NCBI RefSeq assembly: GCF_006517625.1
Contig: NZ_VHQI01000005.1
Coordinates: 62,341-126,340, forward strand
DNA from: Mixta tenebrionis
Lineage (GTDB): Bacteria; Pseudomonadota; Gammaproteobacteria; Enterobacterales; Enterobacteriaceae
Direction: 5' to 3'
DNA length: 64,000 bases
The notes under the pieces: generated by a model
Told to the model about the DNA's origin: nothing
The model's database searches: none
Seen by the model: the letters and a program-made list of their open reading frames with translations, nothing else
In this document: in pieces, positions 40,628 to 50,614 of the stretch
How positions within the stretch are numbered: position 1 is the stretch's first letter
Layout: every line of letters begins with the position of its first letter
Program-made: the position numbers and the translations under genes

Positions 40628-42917
40628 TGCCGCGCTGATAGCTAACGACAGCGCGCTGCCCGGCCTGGCGCTGCTGCTGGAGCCGCATCGCCTGTTGAGC
40701 AGGCTGCGCGCCTGTTCGGCCACAGGCGCGACGCGCGATCTCACCATCAACTATCTGCGTTATAAACCGGGCACCAGCTGCATTGTCGGCCTGACGCTGA
40801 CGCTGGCCGACGGCCGGCAGCAGCTCTGCTATGCCAAGGCGCTGACGCCGGAGCGTTTTCATCAGTCCTGGCAGCACCCGCGCCGCCAGAGGTTAATCGC
40901 CGCCGCTCATCCCCACGCTCCGCTGGCGCTGCGCGACGAGGCTATCCTGTTGCAGTACCCGGAGTTCGATTTCGCGATTCGCTATCTAAACGACCTGATC
41001 GACGTAAAAAAACGACCGGATTTTCTGCAGCAGCTGCTGCCCGGCAGCGCTGAAGCCTCCGCCTTTACCCCGCGCTTTCTGCGCTACAAGCCGGAGCGGC
41101 GCGCGGTGATCGCGCTCTCCCGGCATGGTCAGCCGCAGGCGGTGGTGCGCATCGCCAACGCCAGAGAGTTCGAACGCATTTTACAGGGCTGTTCGCTGGG
41201 CGCAGCCCTCGGCCATCTCTCTCTCGCCGGTTTCGATCGCAGCCGGCGCGCGCTGGCTACGCACTGGCTGGCCGGAGAAAGCCTGGCGCCGGAGACGGGC
41301 GCCAGACTGGAAAGATCAACGCTTCACGCCGTCGGCGGCGAGCTGGCGCGGCTGCATCAGACGCCGTTTCTGCCGCCGGTCGCGCGGCACGGCGCAGAAG
41401 AGGCGCAGACGCTGCAGGACGTTTTCAATACCTTTCGCGCGATCTATCCGCCGGGCGCCGATCGCTTTCTGGCGCTGACGCGTCGCATTAGCCGCCACCT
41501 GGTCGCCGGCGATAACCATCCGGTGCTGCTGCACGGCGATTTCTCCGCCGATCAGATTGTCAGAACCGCTGACGGCGACCTGCGCTTTATTGACTGGGAT
41601 CGCAGCTGCAGCGGCAACGCGCTGGCGGATATCGCCAGCTTCCGCGCCCGGCTGGAAATGCAGCTGATAAGCGGTCTGCCCGACGCGCAGCAGGCGGCAG
41701 AGGCCATCGACGCCCTGCTGGACGGCTACCTGGCGCGGCGATCGCTGCCCGCCGGCCTTGCCTGGCACAGCGCCTCGGCGCTGCTCTGCCTGGCGACGGA
41801 GCCTTTTCGTCTGCGGGCGCCCGACTGGCCGCAGCAAACGGAGGCGCTGCTGGCGCGCGCGGCTCAGCTGGTGGAGAAAGAGACGGAAAAAAGGCTGAGC
41901 GGCGGCGAGCCGGTAAAACCGCAGGAGACGCTGGCGCCGCTCGTCGATCCGGGGCGCATCGCTCAACCGCTGTTACAGGCGCTGCGCCTGCCGGCGGGCA
42001 GCCGGCTGCAGCAGTGTCTGCTGCTGCGCCATAAGCCCGGACGCCGCGCGCTGATTGAATACCAGCTGACGCTGCCCGACGGGACGTCGCGCCCGGTCAT
42101 CGGCAAATATCGCGTGAAGGGGCTGGACAGGCACGCGTTTCGCTGCCAGCAGGCGCTGTGGCGACGCGGCTTCGACGCGGCGGCGGCCGTCGCGGTGCCG
42201 CAGCCGCTGGCCGCGCTGCCGGAGTGGCGGCTGTGGCTACAGGAAAAAGTGCACGCCACGCCGCTGACGGAGTGGCTCCAGCCCGATCATCCGCAGCTCG
42301 CCGTCGTCGGCGCGCAGGTTGGCAAGGCGCTGGCCGTTTTGCAGCAGAGCGAGGCGCTGCTTGAGGCGACGGCGGCCAGCACGTGGAGTCTGGAGGATGA
42401 ATTAAAGGTTCTGCAAACGGGCCTGCAGCAGATCGCCGCCGACTACCCGCAATGGCAGGCACGGCTCAGCCAGCTGTTTTATGCCTGCCAAACGCTGGCG
42501 GCCGCCTTAACTCAGGCGCTGGTGCGCCCGGTACACCGTGATTTTTATCCCGATCAGGTGATGATCGATCGCCGGCAGCCGCAGCAGGTTGTGCTGGTTG
42601 ATTTCGATCTCTGTAGCCGGAGCTGCGCTGCGCTGGACGCCGGCAATTATCTGGCGCACGTCGCGGAGCTGGCGCTGCGTCGCTACGGCGCGACGACCGC
42701 GCTGGATCGCCACGCGCAGGCGTTTACCCGCGCCTATCTGGCGCACAGCGCCGGCGTTTCCGCAGCAGATATTGAACGATTTACCGCGCTGTCGCTGGCG
42801 CGTCATATCTTTCTCAGCACCCGCTTCCCCGACCGGGCGCATACCACCCTGCCGCTTCTGGAACATTGTGAACGGCTAACCGGCTGCCAGCCTGGCGCCG
42901 CGGAAAATAGTCGCTAA
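40614..42917 (+). CDS. Tandem APH-fold phosphotransferase (two kinase-like domains in one chain)
   Basis: 767 residues made of two aminoglycoside-phosphotransferase/choline-kinase-like domains. Each has a catalytic loop and a metal-binding Asp: HGDFSADQ (His307, Asp309) with FIDWDRS, and HRDFYPDQ (His641, Asp643) with LVDFDLCS. Each begins with a similar unit: TINYLRYKPGTSC, and LLLRHKPGRRALIEY in the second half. In both loops the usual Asn of HxDxxxxN is Gln. The fold suggests phosphorylation of a hydroxyl on a sugar, lipid or small molecule; the substrate is unknown. The ATG at 40614 overlaps the exporter gene by 14 bases. Confidence 0.8.
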   Translation: MNMHDAALIANDSALPGLALLLEPHRLLSRLRACSATGATRDLTINYLRYKPGTSCIVGLTLTLADGRQQLCYAKALTPERFHQSWQHPRRQRLIAAAHPHAPLALRDEAILLQYPEFDFAIRYLNDLIDVKKRPDFLQQLLPGSAEASAFTPRFLRYKPERRAVIALSRHGQPQAVVRIANAREFERILQGCSLGAALGHLSLAGFDRSRRALATHWLAGESLAPETGARLERSTLHAVGGELARLHQTPFLPPVARHGAEEAQTLQDVFNTFRAIYPPGADRFLALTRRISRHLVAGDNHPVLLHGDFSADQIVRTADGDLRFIDWDRSCSGNALADIASFRARLEMQLISGLPDAQQAAEAIDALLDGYLARRSLPAGLAWHSASALLCLATEPFRLRAPDWPQQTEALLARAAQLVEKETEKRLSGGEPVKPQETLAPLVDPGRIAQPLLQALRLPAGSRLQQCLLLRHKPGRRALIEYQLTLPDGTSRPVIGKYRVKGLDRHAFRCQQALWRRGFDAAAAVAVPQPLAALPEWRLWLQEKVHATPLTEWLQPDHPQLAVVGAQVGKALAVLQQSEALLEATAASTWSLEDELKVLQTGLQQIAADYPQWQARLSQLFYACQTLAAALTQALVRPVHRDFYPDQVMIDRRQPQQVVLVDFDLCSRSCAALDAGNYLAHVAELALRRYGATTALDRHAQAFTRAYLAHSAGVSAADIERFTALSLARHIFLSTRFPDRAHTTLPLLEHCERLTGCQPGAAENSR

Positions 42918-42934
42918 TCAGGGAAACGCATCAG

Positions 42935-44272
42935 ATGATATCAGCTAAACAGACGGTTTCAGGCGCGCTGCTGCTTTCCGCCGCCGCCGCTCCGATCGCT
43001 CAGGCTCAGGCTCAGGAAGCAACGTTAACGCCCTCTCGCCCGCAAGGCGCCGCAGGCTGCCTTTTCTGGCGCAGCCCGGAACCCTCCGCCGCGCCGCCCT
43101 GCGTGGCGCTGCAGTTCGCGGCGGAAATGGAGGCGGTCAATCTGCGCAACAAAGGGTTACGCCTCGGCGATAAAAGAAGCAACAAGCTGGAGCTGGAGCC
43201 TCTGCTGCGGCTCAACGCGCAGTTTATGAAAAACTCCCCCGTCGACGGCGGGCTGGAGCTTGAGTGGCAGCGGGTGATTAAGCGTGAATCGGCGAAGCCC
43301 GCCCGTAAGCAAACCAGGCTAAACCTTAATCAGGCGTGGGTACGCTTAACCGACCGCGTTATTCCCCATACCGAATGGAAGCTGGGACGCTGGCTCTACC
43401 GCGACGAGCGCGAGTGGCTGATCGATGAAAATCTGGATGGCTTAGGTTTACGCTGGAAATATGTTGACTGGTCGGCCGATCTGCTGCTGGCGCGCGTTAA
43501 TCTGTGGCAGAAAGACTTAATGGATCGCACCAGCCGTAATACGGATCCGGTTAATATCATCGGCGTGCTGCTTCGCCGCCAGCTAACCGATGACTGGCAT
43601 ATCGGCCTCTACGGTTTTAATCAGCACAACGTTAGCAACCATCGCTTTCGCCAGAGCCATTACGGTATTCGCTCTTACAGCGAAGAGGCGAAAAGATTTA
43701 ACCACTGGCTGGAGGCGGGCTTCGCTAAAGGCCATAACAAAAGCGATCGTATTCAGGGATACGTATTTGATATCGGCGCTACCTACGCCTTTAAAATGTC
43801 CGGGATTAAGCCGTATCTTACCCTCGGCTATACCGCCAGCAGTAAAAACTATACCCAGACGGGGCTGCAGGGCAACGAAGCTAAATTTGGCGGCGATACC
43901 AAATTTAAAATTTACGGGGAGACGCTCGATCCCCTGTTGCGTAATTTGCAGATCTTCACCCTCGGCATCGGCGCGAATATTGGTAAAAAGGCGTCGCTGG
44001 ATCTGGTTTATCACGATTACAGCCAGCTAAGACGGGAAAAAATAGCCAATAAGGCTATCGCCTTAAGCCCCAAATACGATCGGCAAACCACCCGCCGCCT
44101 CGGCTATGGCATCGATCTTATCTACGGCTGGAAGCCAACCTCATCCGTTAAGCTGGAGACCCGGCTGGGCATTTTCCAGCCCTCGGCGCGCTTCGCCTCA
44201 GGATCAAAGGCCAGCAGCCCGCGCAGCCAGCCCGCCAGCTTTGCCGCCGTGGAGCTAAAAATCGCTTTTTAA
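42935..44272 (+). CDS. AlgE-like (alginate-export family) outer-membrane beta-barrel
   Basis: 445 residues with a signal peptide cleaved near residue 25 (AQAQAQ) and a C-terminal phenylalanine (VELKIAF), typical of outer-membrane barrels. The body alternates polar and hydrophobic strands; the segment WVRLTDRVIPHTEWKLGRW and the RDEREWLIDENLDGLGLRW region are typical of the alginate-export porin fold. Seventeen bases follow the kinase stop, so it ends the operon. It would give the operon product a route through the outer membrane. No alginate synthesis genes are present, so the polymer need not be alginate. Confidence 0.82.
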   Translation: MISAKQTVSGALLLSAAAAPIAQAQAQEATLTPSRPQGAAGCLFWRSPEPSAAPPCVALQFAAEMEAVNLRNKGLRLGDKRSNKLELEPLLRLNAQFMKNSPVDGGLELEWQRVIKRESAKPARKQTRLNLNQAWVRLTDRVIPHTEWKLGRWLYRDEREWLIDENLDGLGLRWKYVDWSADLLLARVNLWQKDLMDRTSRNTDPVNIIGVLLRRQLTDDWHIGLYGFNQHNVSNHRFRQSHYGIRSYSEEAKRFNHWLEAGFAKGHNKSDRIQGYVFDIGATYAFKMSGIKPYLTLGYTASSKNYTQTGLQGNEAKFGGDTKFKIYGETLDPLLRNLQIFTLGIGANIGKKASLDLVYHDYSQLRREKIANKAIALSPKYDRQTTRRLGYGIDLIYGWKPTSSVKLETRLGIFQPSARFASGSKASSPRSQPASFAAVELKIAF

Positions 44273-44410
44273 GGTCGCGCAGCGCCGGATGCTTTCCGCG
44301 GCATCAGGCGCGCCCGGTTTTAATAACCTGCCGCTAATTTGACTTAGCACCGCTGCGTCCCCGATAGTTTCAGGCTATTATTGCTCTCTTTTTCGAACCT
44401 GTTTTCTCTC

Positions 44411-46102
44411 ATGTTAAAACGTTCAGTGACCAGTTCTATCGCCCGCGCGCTGGCTGGCATCGTTATTTTGTCGGTGCTTTCCACCAGCCTGGCTCTGCTG
44501 ACGCTTTCCGGCAGCCTGCGCGACGCGGAAATGATCAATCTCGCTGGCTCGTTGCGGATGCAAAGCTATCGGCTGGCCTGGGATTCAGATACCCGCTCTC
44601 CCGATCTGGAAGCGCATCTGCGCTATTATCAGCAGTCGCTGGATGCGCCGGTGCTGCAGCATCTGAATCGTTTTTACGTGCCGGAAAACGTGCGTAGCCG
44701 CTACCGCCAGCTGAAGCTCTCCTGGCCGATGCTGGAGGCCGATTTAAAAAATAATCAGCCGCAGCGCTATTCACAGCATGTGGCGCACTACGTCGGCGAA
44801 ATCGATCGCTTCGTTTACGATCTGCAGCGCTACGCCGAGCGGAAAATGCAGCTGGTCGCCATCACCAGCGCCATGGGCTTTATCGCCATCCTCGCCCTCG
44901 CCATCTGGACTATTCGCCTGATCCGCCGTCAGGTGGTTAAGCCGCTCAACCAGCTGGTGGCCGCCAGCCGCTATATCGAACAGGGCAATTTTCACTATCC
45001 GCCGCTGGATACCTCGCTGGCTAACGAACTGGGCCTGCTGGCGCATACCTTTAACCGTATGTCCGGCGAGCTGGAGCGGCACTACAGCGTGCTGGAAAAT
45101 ACCGTTAAGGCCCGCACGGCGGATTTGATGATCGCCAACCAAACCATGACTATTTTGTATGAGGCCTCGCAGGCGCTGGCGGTCAGCAGCCTGAGCCGGC
45201 CGATCATTACTGAAGTGATGGAAATTGTATTTACCCGCGCCCGGCTGACCGCGCTGGCGCTGGATGCGGGCGAAGGCTGGCAGGTTTCGCTGGGCATGCC
45301 GCAGCAGGATAAAAGCTGGCAGCGGCTGGCGCTGCAGCAGGAGAATCAGACCGGCGGCGAGCTGCGCTGGCAGGAGGGCGAGCAGCAAACGCCCGCGCCG
45401 CTGATGCAGAGCGTAAGCAACCTGCTGTCGCGCGCTATCTGGATCCACCAGGCGCAGAAGCAGCAGCAGCAGCTGTTGCTGATGGAGGAACGCGCCACTA
45501 TCGCGCGTGAACTGCATGACTCGCTGGCGCAGGCGCTGTCGTTTTTGCGTATTCAGCTGACGCTGCTGAAGCGCACCATTACCGCCGATCGGCAGCCGGC
45601 GCAGCAGATTATCAGCGATTTCGATCAGGCGCTGGCGGAAGCCTATCGCCAGCTGCGCGAACTGCTGAACACCTTCCGGCTGTCGGTGGATGAAGCCTGT
45701 CTGCCCGCGGCGTTACAGGCGATGCTGACGCCGTTGCAGCAGCAGACCTCAGCGGAGATCGCCCTGCACTGCGCCTCCGGCTTTGATACGCTGACGGCGC
45801 AGCAGCAGGTGCATATTCTGCAAATTGTGCGCGAAGCAGTGCTGAATGCGATCCGCCATGCGGATGCGCGCCATATCAAGGTAAACTGCGCCACGCTGGA
45901 AAATGGCGAGCACCAGATTACCATCAGCGACGACGGCTGCGGTCTTGCTACCGTAGAAGAGCCTGCCGGCCACTATGGCCTGACGATCATGCATGAACGG
46001 GCGCAGCGGCTGGGCGGCACCCTACAGTTAGATACCACGCCCAATGAGGGAACACAGCTGCGGCTGCGCTTTCCCGACGCGGCCGAAACGGTGACGGATT
46101 AA
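44411..46102 (+). CDS. narQ: Nitrate/nitrite sensor histidine kinase NarQ
   Basis: Membrane sensor kinase for nitrate and nitrite. 563 residues: first membrane helix (about 10-30), periplasmic sensor with the P-box-like INLAGSLRMQSYRLA, second helix (about 140-160), HAMP, a linker, then HisKA_3 domain with phosphorylated His369 in ARELHDSLAQ and an HATPase domain. Identity to E. coli NarQ (566 residues) is high around LLLMEERATIARELHD. I use the ATG at 44411 (LKRSVTSSIARAL), matching the E. coli start; a TTG 30 bases earlier is unlikely. It is followed by narP. Confidence 0.94.
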   Translation: MLKRSVTSSIARALAGIVILSVLSTSLALLTLSGSLRDAEMINLAGSLRMQSYRLAWDSDTRSPDLEAHLRYYQQSLDAPVLQHLNRFYVPENVRSRYRQLKLSWPMLEADLKNNQPQRYSQHVAHYVGEIDRFVYDLQRYAERKMQLVAITSAMGFIAILALAIWTIRLIRRQVVKPLNQLVAASRYIEQGNFHYPPLDTSLANELGLLAHTFNRMSGELERHYSVLENTVKARTADLMIANQTMTILYEASQALAVSSLSRPIITEVMEIVFTRARLTALALDAGEGWQVSLGMPQQDKSWQRLALQQENQTGGELRWQEGEQQTPAPLMQSVSNLLSRAIWIHQAQKQQQQLLLMEERATIARELHDSLAQALSFLRIQLTLLKRTITADRQPAQQIISDFDQALAEAYRQLRELLNTFRLSVDEACLPAALQAMLTPLQQQTSAEIALHCASGFDTLTAQQQVHILQIVREAVLNAIRHADARHIKVNCATLENGEHQITISDDGCGLATVEEPAGHYGLTIMHERAQRLGGTLQLDTTPNEGTQLRLRFPDAAETVTD

Positions 46103-46164
46103 TTCCGCCTACTAATCTTTTTACCCAAGCCAGCTGCGGCTGGCGCTCTACTCCAGGGAGTAAC

Positions 46165-46797
46165 ATGGACAATCGACACTTTACCGTGATGCTGGTCGAC
46201 GATCATCCGCTTATGCGCCGGGGGATTCGTCAGCTGCTGGAGCTGAATAACCGTTTTGACGTAGTAGCCGAAGCTAACAACGGCACCGAAGCGCTGGCGG
46301 AAGCCAGTCGGCTGTCGCCGGATGTTATTCTGCTCGATCTGCATATGAAAGGGATGTCGGGGCTGGATACGCTAAAAGCGTTACGCAATGAAGGCGTGGC
46401 GGCGCGGATTCTGGTACTGACCGTTTCCGATACGCGCAGCGATATTTACGCCATGCTGGACGCCGGCGCGGATGGCTATCTGCTGAAGGATAGCGAGCCT
46501 GAGCTGCTGCTACAGCAGATTATCGACGGCGCGCAGGGCGCTAACGTCTACAGCAGCGTGGTGCGCGATTACCTCGTCACTCGCGGCAACAGCGCTAACC
46601 CCTTCCAGACGCTAACCGAACGCGAGCTTGATGTTTTACAGGAGGTGGCGCGCGGCCTGTCGAATAAAGAAATCGCGGCGGCGCTGCATATCTCGGAAGA
46701 GACGGTGAAGGTGCACATTCGTAACTTTTTACGTAAGCTGGACGTGCGCTCACGCGTGGCCGCTACCGTGCTGTGGCTGGAAAATAAACACCGCTGA
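46165..46797 (+). CDS. narP: Nitrate/nitrite response regulator NarP
   Basis: Response regulator paired with NarQ, controlling anaerobic nitrate/nitrite genes. 210 residues; receiver with phosphoacceptor Asp58, and LuxR-type DNA-binding domain LTERELDVLQEVARGLSNKEIA. VDDHPLMRRGIRQLLEL and KGMSGLDTL identify NarP rather than NarL. In E. coli narP and narQ are unlinked; here they are adjacent, 62 bp apart, with CCAGGGAG before the ATG. Confidence 0.93.
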   Translation: MDNRHFTVMLVDDHPLMRRGIRQLLELNNRFDVVAEANNGTEALAEASRLSPDVILLDLHMKGMSGLDTLKALRNEGVAARILVLTVSDTRSDIYAMLDAGADGYLLKDSEPELLLQQIIDGAQGANVYSSVVRDYLVTRGNSANPFQTLTERELDVLQEVARGLSNKEIAAALHISEETVKVHIRNFLRKLDVRSRVAATVLWLENKHR

Positions 46798-47014
46798 CGC
46801 TGGCGCAGAAGGATATATCGGGTTTCGCCACGATAATTTACATTTTCTCCTCTTTTTCTCCACGATTCTGCTTTCGCGGGCGCGTAAAGTTAGGCATAGC
46901 CGATCGGACTGAATCGATTTAAATACCGCCCAACCTGACTTTGCCTGTCGCGATGCCCGCGCGGCCGGCAGGTTTGCCGCGGTTTATTACATCACGCTGA
47001 GGAGTGCCGTTTGC

Positions 47015-50000
47015 ATGGCGAATTTTTTTATTGACCGCCCGATTTTTGCCTGGGTGCTGGCAATAATGCTGTGCCTGACCGGCATACTGGCGATCAAAAC
47101 GTTGCCGGTGGAGCAGTATCCCGATCTGGCGCCGCCTAACGTGCGCATTACCGCGAACTATCCCGGCGCCTCGGCGCAAACGCTGGAAAATACCGTTACG
47201 CAGATTATCGAGCAGAGCATGACCGGCATCGATAACCTGATGTATATGTCGTCGCAGAGCAGCAGTACCGGCCAGGCGAGCATCACCCTCACCTTCTCTG
47301 CCGGAACCAATCCCGATGAGGCGCGTCAGCAGGTGCAGAATCAGCTCCAGTCGGCGCTGCGCAAGCTGCCGCAGGACGTGCAGCAGCAGGGGGTGACGGT
47401 TAATAAAACCGGCGAAAGCAATATCCTGATGATCGCCTTCGTCTCTACCGACGGCAGTATGGATAAGCAGGATATCGCTGACTATGTCGCCAGCAATATT
47501 CAGGAGCCGCTCAGCCGCATCAGCGGCGTCGGCCAGGTGGACGCCTACGGCTCGCAGTACGCCATGCGCATCTGGCTCGATCCCAACAAACTGATTAACT
47601 ATGCGCTGACCACCGGGGATGTGGTAAACGCCATCAAATCGCAGAACAGCCAGGTCGCCGTCGGCCAGGTCGGCGGCACGCCCTCGGTGGATAACCAGGC
47701 GCTGAACGCCACGGTCAATTCGCAATCGCTGCTGCAAACGCCGGAGCAGTTCAGGGCGATCGCGCTGCGCACCAACCGCGACGGCTCGCTGGTGACGTTA
47801 GGCGACGTCGCGGAAGTGGCGCTGGGATCGGAAAAGTATGACTATCTCAGCCGCTACAACGGCATGGCGGCGTCGGGCCTGGGCGTTAAGCTCGCCTCCG
47901 GCGCCAATGAGCTGGAAACCGATCGGCTGGTACGCGCCCGCATTCAGGAGCTGTCGCGCTACTTTCCGCACGGCCTCGAAGCCAAAGTAGCCTATGAAAC
48001 CACGCCCTTTGTCACCGCCTCGATCCGCGATGTGGTAAAAACTCTGCTGGAAGCGGTGCTGCTGGTATTTTTGGTGATGTACCTGTTTATGCAGAATTTC
48101 CGCGCCACGCTGATCCCCACCATCGCCGTGCCGGTAGTGCTGCTCGGCACCTTTTCGATCCTTTACGCCTGCGGTTTCACCATTAATACCCTGACGATGT
48201 TCGCTATGGTGCTGGCGATCGGGCTGCTGGTAGATGATGCGATAGTGGTGGTGGAAAACGTCGAGCGCCTGATGAGCGAAGAGGGCCTGTCGCCGCGCGA
48301 GGCGACGCGTAAATCGATGGGGCAAATTCAGGGCGCGCTGGTGGGGATCACGCTGGTGCTTTCCGCCGTTTTTGTGCCGATGGCCTTTTTTGGCGGCACC
48401 GTCGGCGCTATTTACCGCCAGTTCTCCATTACCGTGGTATCGGCGATGATTCTTTCGGTGCTGGTGGCGATGATTCTGACGCCGGCGCTCTGCGCGTCGC
48501 TGCTCAAACCGCTTCCGGCGGGACATCAGCAGCGGCGCGGCTTTTTTGGCTGGTTTAACCGCATCTTTGCGCGCGGCACCCAGAGTTACGAACGGGGCGT
48601 GGCGAAGATCCTGCGCCAGACGGGACGCTGGCTGCTGCTCTACCTGGCGATTATCGGCGCGATGGCCTGGTTCTTTTTCCATCTGCCCACCTCCTTTCTG
48701 CCGCTGGAAGATCGCGGCATTTTCACCACCCAGGTGCAGCTGCCGCCCGGCTCCACGCAGCAGCAGACGCTGAAGGTGGTGGAAAAGGTAGAAAACTACT
48801 ATCTGACCCAGGAAAAGGAAAATATTGAATCCGTCTTCGCCACCGTCGGCTCCGGCCCCGGCGGCAACGGGCAGAATGTGGCGCGTCTGTTTGTGCGCCT
48901 GAAAAGCTGGGCAGAGCGTGCCGATGCCGAGCGCACCTCTTTCGCCATTATCGAGCGCGCAACGAAAGCCTTCAGCCAGATTAAGGAAGCGCGCGTTATC
49001 GCCAGCAGCCCGCCGGCGATTACCGGCATGGGCAGCTCTGCCGGTTTCGATATGCAGCTGCAGGATCACGCCGGTATCGGTCATACGCAGCTGATGCAAA
49101 TGCGCGACAGGCTGCTGGCAATGGCGTCCCAGGATGCACGGCTGGCGCGCGTGCGCCATAACGGGCTGGATGACAGCCCGCAGCTGCGTATCGATATCGA
49201 TCAGCGCAAAGCGCAGGCGCTCGGCGTTTCCATTGACGATATCAATAACACGCTGAAAACCGGCTGGGGTTCTACCTATGTCAATGACTTCATCGATCGC
49301 GGGCGCGTAAAGAAAGTCTACGTGCAGGCGGCGGCGAAATATCGCATGTTGCCGGACGATATCAGCAAATGGTACGTGCGCAACAGCAGCGGCGGCATGG
49401 TGCCGTTCAGCGCCTTCGCCACCACCGCCTGGGAAACCGGCTCGCCGCGGCTGGAGCGCTATAACGGCTATGCGTCGCTGGAGATCGTCGGCGAGGCGGC
49501 GCCAGGCGTAAGCACCGGTACGGCGATGACGGCGATGGAACAGCTGGTCAGCCAGCTGCCGCTCGGCGTTGGGCTACAGTGGACCGGCGCCTCGCTGCAG
49601 GAGCGGCTTTCCGGCTCGCAGGCGCCAATGCTCTATACCCTTTCCCTGCTGGTGGTTTTTCTCTGCCTGGCGGCGCTGTATGAGAGCTGGTCGATCCCGT
49701 TCGCCGTTATGCTGGTGGTGCCGCTGGGCGTGGTGGGCGCGCTGATCGCCACCTGGGCGCGCGGGCTGGAAAACGATGTCTATTTCCAGGTGGGGCTGCT
49801 GACGGTTATTGGCCTGTCGGCGAAGAATGCGATTTTGATTGTCGAGTTCGCCAATGATATCAACAGCCGCGGCGGCGAACTGCTGGCCGCGACGCTGGAA
49901 GCGTGCCGCCAGCGCCTGCGCCCGATTCTGATGACCTCGCTGGCCTTTATCTTTGGCGTACTGCCGATGACCATCGGCAGCGGCGCCGGTTCCGGCAGCC

Positions 50001-50134
50001 AGCATGCGGTCGGCACCGGGGTAATGGGCGGCATGCTCTCCGCCACCTTACTGGCGATATTTTTTGTTCCGCTGTTTTTTGTATTAATCAGGCGACGCTT
50101 TCCGCTGAAAAACACGGCGCGGGAAAATAATTAA
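47015..50134 (+). CDS. acrD: Multidrug efflux RND transporter AcrD
   Basis: Inner-membrane proton-driven pump exporting aminoglycosides and other amphiphiles; it has no adaptor gene of its own and normally borrows AcrA and TolC. 1039 residues, twelve helices. The proton-relay aspartates lie in [20 protein letters not shown], and the N-terminus [14 protein letters not shown] is that of the AcrB/AcrD branch. The position next to narQ and before ypfM-yffB-dapE identifies it as acrD. In E. coli BaeR and CpxR activate it; I did not find a clear box here. Confidence 0.93.
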   Translation: MANFFIDRPIFAWVLAIMLCLTGILAIKTLPVEQYPDLAPPNVRITANYPGASAQTLENTVTQIIEQSMTGIDNLMYMSSQSSSTGQASITLTFSAGTNPDEARQQVQNQLQSALRKLPQDVQQQGVTVNKTGESNILMIAFVSTDGSMDKQDIADYVASNIQEPLSRISGVGQVDAYGSQYAMRIWLDPNKLINYALTTGDVVNAIKSQNSQVAVGQVGGTPSVDNQALNATVNSQSLLQTPEQFRAIALRTNRDGSLVTLGDVAEVALGSEKYDYLSRYNGMAASGLGVKLASGANELETDRLVRARIQELSRYFPHGLEAKVAYETTPFVTASIRDVVKTLLEAVLLVFLVMYLFMQNFRATLIPTIAVPVVLLGTFSILYACGFTINTLTMFAMVLAIGLLVDDAIVVVENVERLMSEEGLSPREATRKSMGQIQGALVGITLVLSAVFVPMAFFGGTVGAIYRQFSITVVSAMILSVLVAMILTPALCASLLKPLPAGHQQRRGFFGWFNRIFARGTQSYERGVAKILRQTGRWLLLYLAIIGAMAWFFFHLPTSFLPLEDRGIFTTQVQLPPGSTQQQTLKVVEKVENYYLTQEKENIESVFATVGSGPGGNGQNVARLFVRLKSWAERADAERTSFAIIERATKAFSQIKEARVIASSPPAITGMGSSAGFDMQLQDHAGIGHTQLMQMRDRLLAMASQDARLARVRHNGLDDSPQLRIDIDQRKAQALGVSIDDINNTLKTGWGSTYVNDFIDRGRVKKVYVQAAAKYRMLPDDISKWYVRNSSGGMVPFSAFATTAWETGSPRLERYNGYASLEIVGEAAPGVSTGTAMTAMEQLVSQLPLGVGLQWTGASLQERLSGSQAPMLYTLSLLVVFLCLAALYESWSIPFAVMLVVPLGVVGALIATWARGLENDVYFQVGLLTVIGLSAKNAILIVEFANDINSRGGELLAATLEACRQRLRPILMTSLAFIFGVLPMTIGSGAGSGSQHAVGTGVMGGMLSATLLAIFFVPLFFVLIRRRFPLKNTARENN

Positions 50135-50169
50135 CGCATTGCGTATGCACGTTTAATGCATAAATAACA

Positions 50170-50195
50170 AAGGCAGCCGCTATTCCGGCTGCCTT
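50170..50195. terminator. Terminator shared by acrD and ypfM
   Basis: AAGGCAGCCG / CGGCTGCCTT, a ten-base-pair stem with a six-base loop, followed by ATTTATTATTAT on the plus strand and TGTTATTTAT on the minus strand. It suits both the acrD end and the convergent ypfM. Confidence 0.85.
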
Positions 50196-50266
50196 ATTTA
50201 TTATTATGGACTGTCAGTTGCAAAGACGATTGCTGTGTTCGTCACGCCACTCTTTATTTAGCATAC

Positions 50267-50326
50267 TTACTTGCGTAACATAGCGTCGATAAAGTCTTTC
50301 CAGTTCCCCAATTCTGATTCAATCAT
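50267..50326 (-). CDS. ypfM: Small protein YpfM (19 residues)
   Basis: Reads MIESELGNWKDFIDAMLRK, differing at only two conservative-to-moderate positions from the 19-residue E. coli YpfM as I recall it (Arg4 to Ser, Glu14 to Asp). It lies on the minus strand between acrD and yffB, the same place and orientation. GAGGTAGGT precedes the ATG. Function unknown; an amphipathic helix is plausible. Too short for most gene finders. Confidence 0.9.
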   Translation of the reverse strand: MIESELGNWKDFIDAMLRK

Positions 50327-50614
50327 ACCTACCTCTCTTGTTATTAACGCTTATTTTACGCCGCTTTTTTCTGCAAGTGAATCCTCTGCCCATGTAATTA
50401 CTATCGGCAGATTAAGGAAAAAGCTTATGCCTTTTTATAATTGCGTAGTGACGCACATTTCAGCAAAACTAATTACTTTCTTCGGCAATTAATAAATCCG
50501 TTCTGTAGATTAAAAATAGTTTATTGAAATGGCCGGCGACACAGAGTCATAGCTTCTTGCCGCTAACTGATGCATTATTCATTATCGATTTATTGTTTAA
50601 TGGACAGCACAGTA

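Noticed and set aside
47798-49159. 453-codon minus-strand open frame inside acrD
   Set aside because: Antisense shadow; low-complexity His/Arg/Gln composition, no start signal.
50271-50492. 73-codon plus-strand frame between acrD and yffB
   Set aside because: It lies antisense to ypfM, which matches the known 19-residue protein almost exactly.
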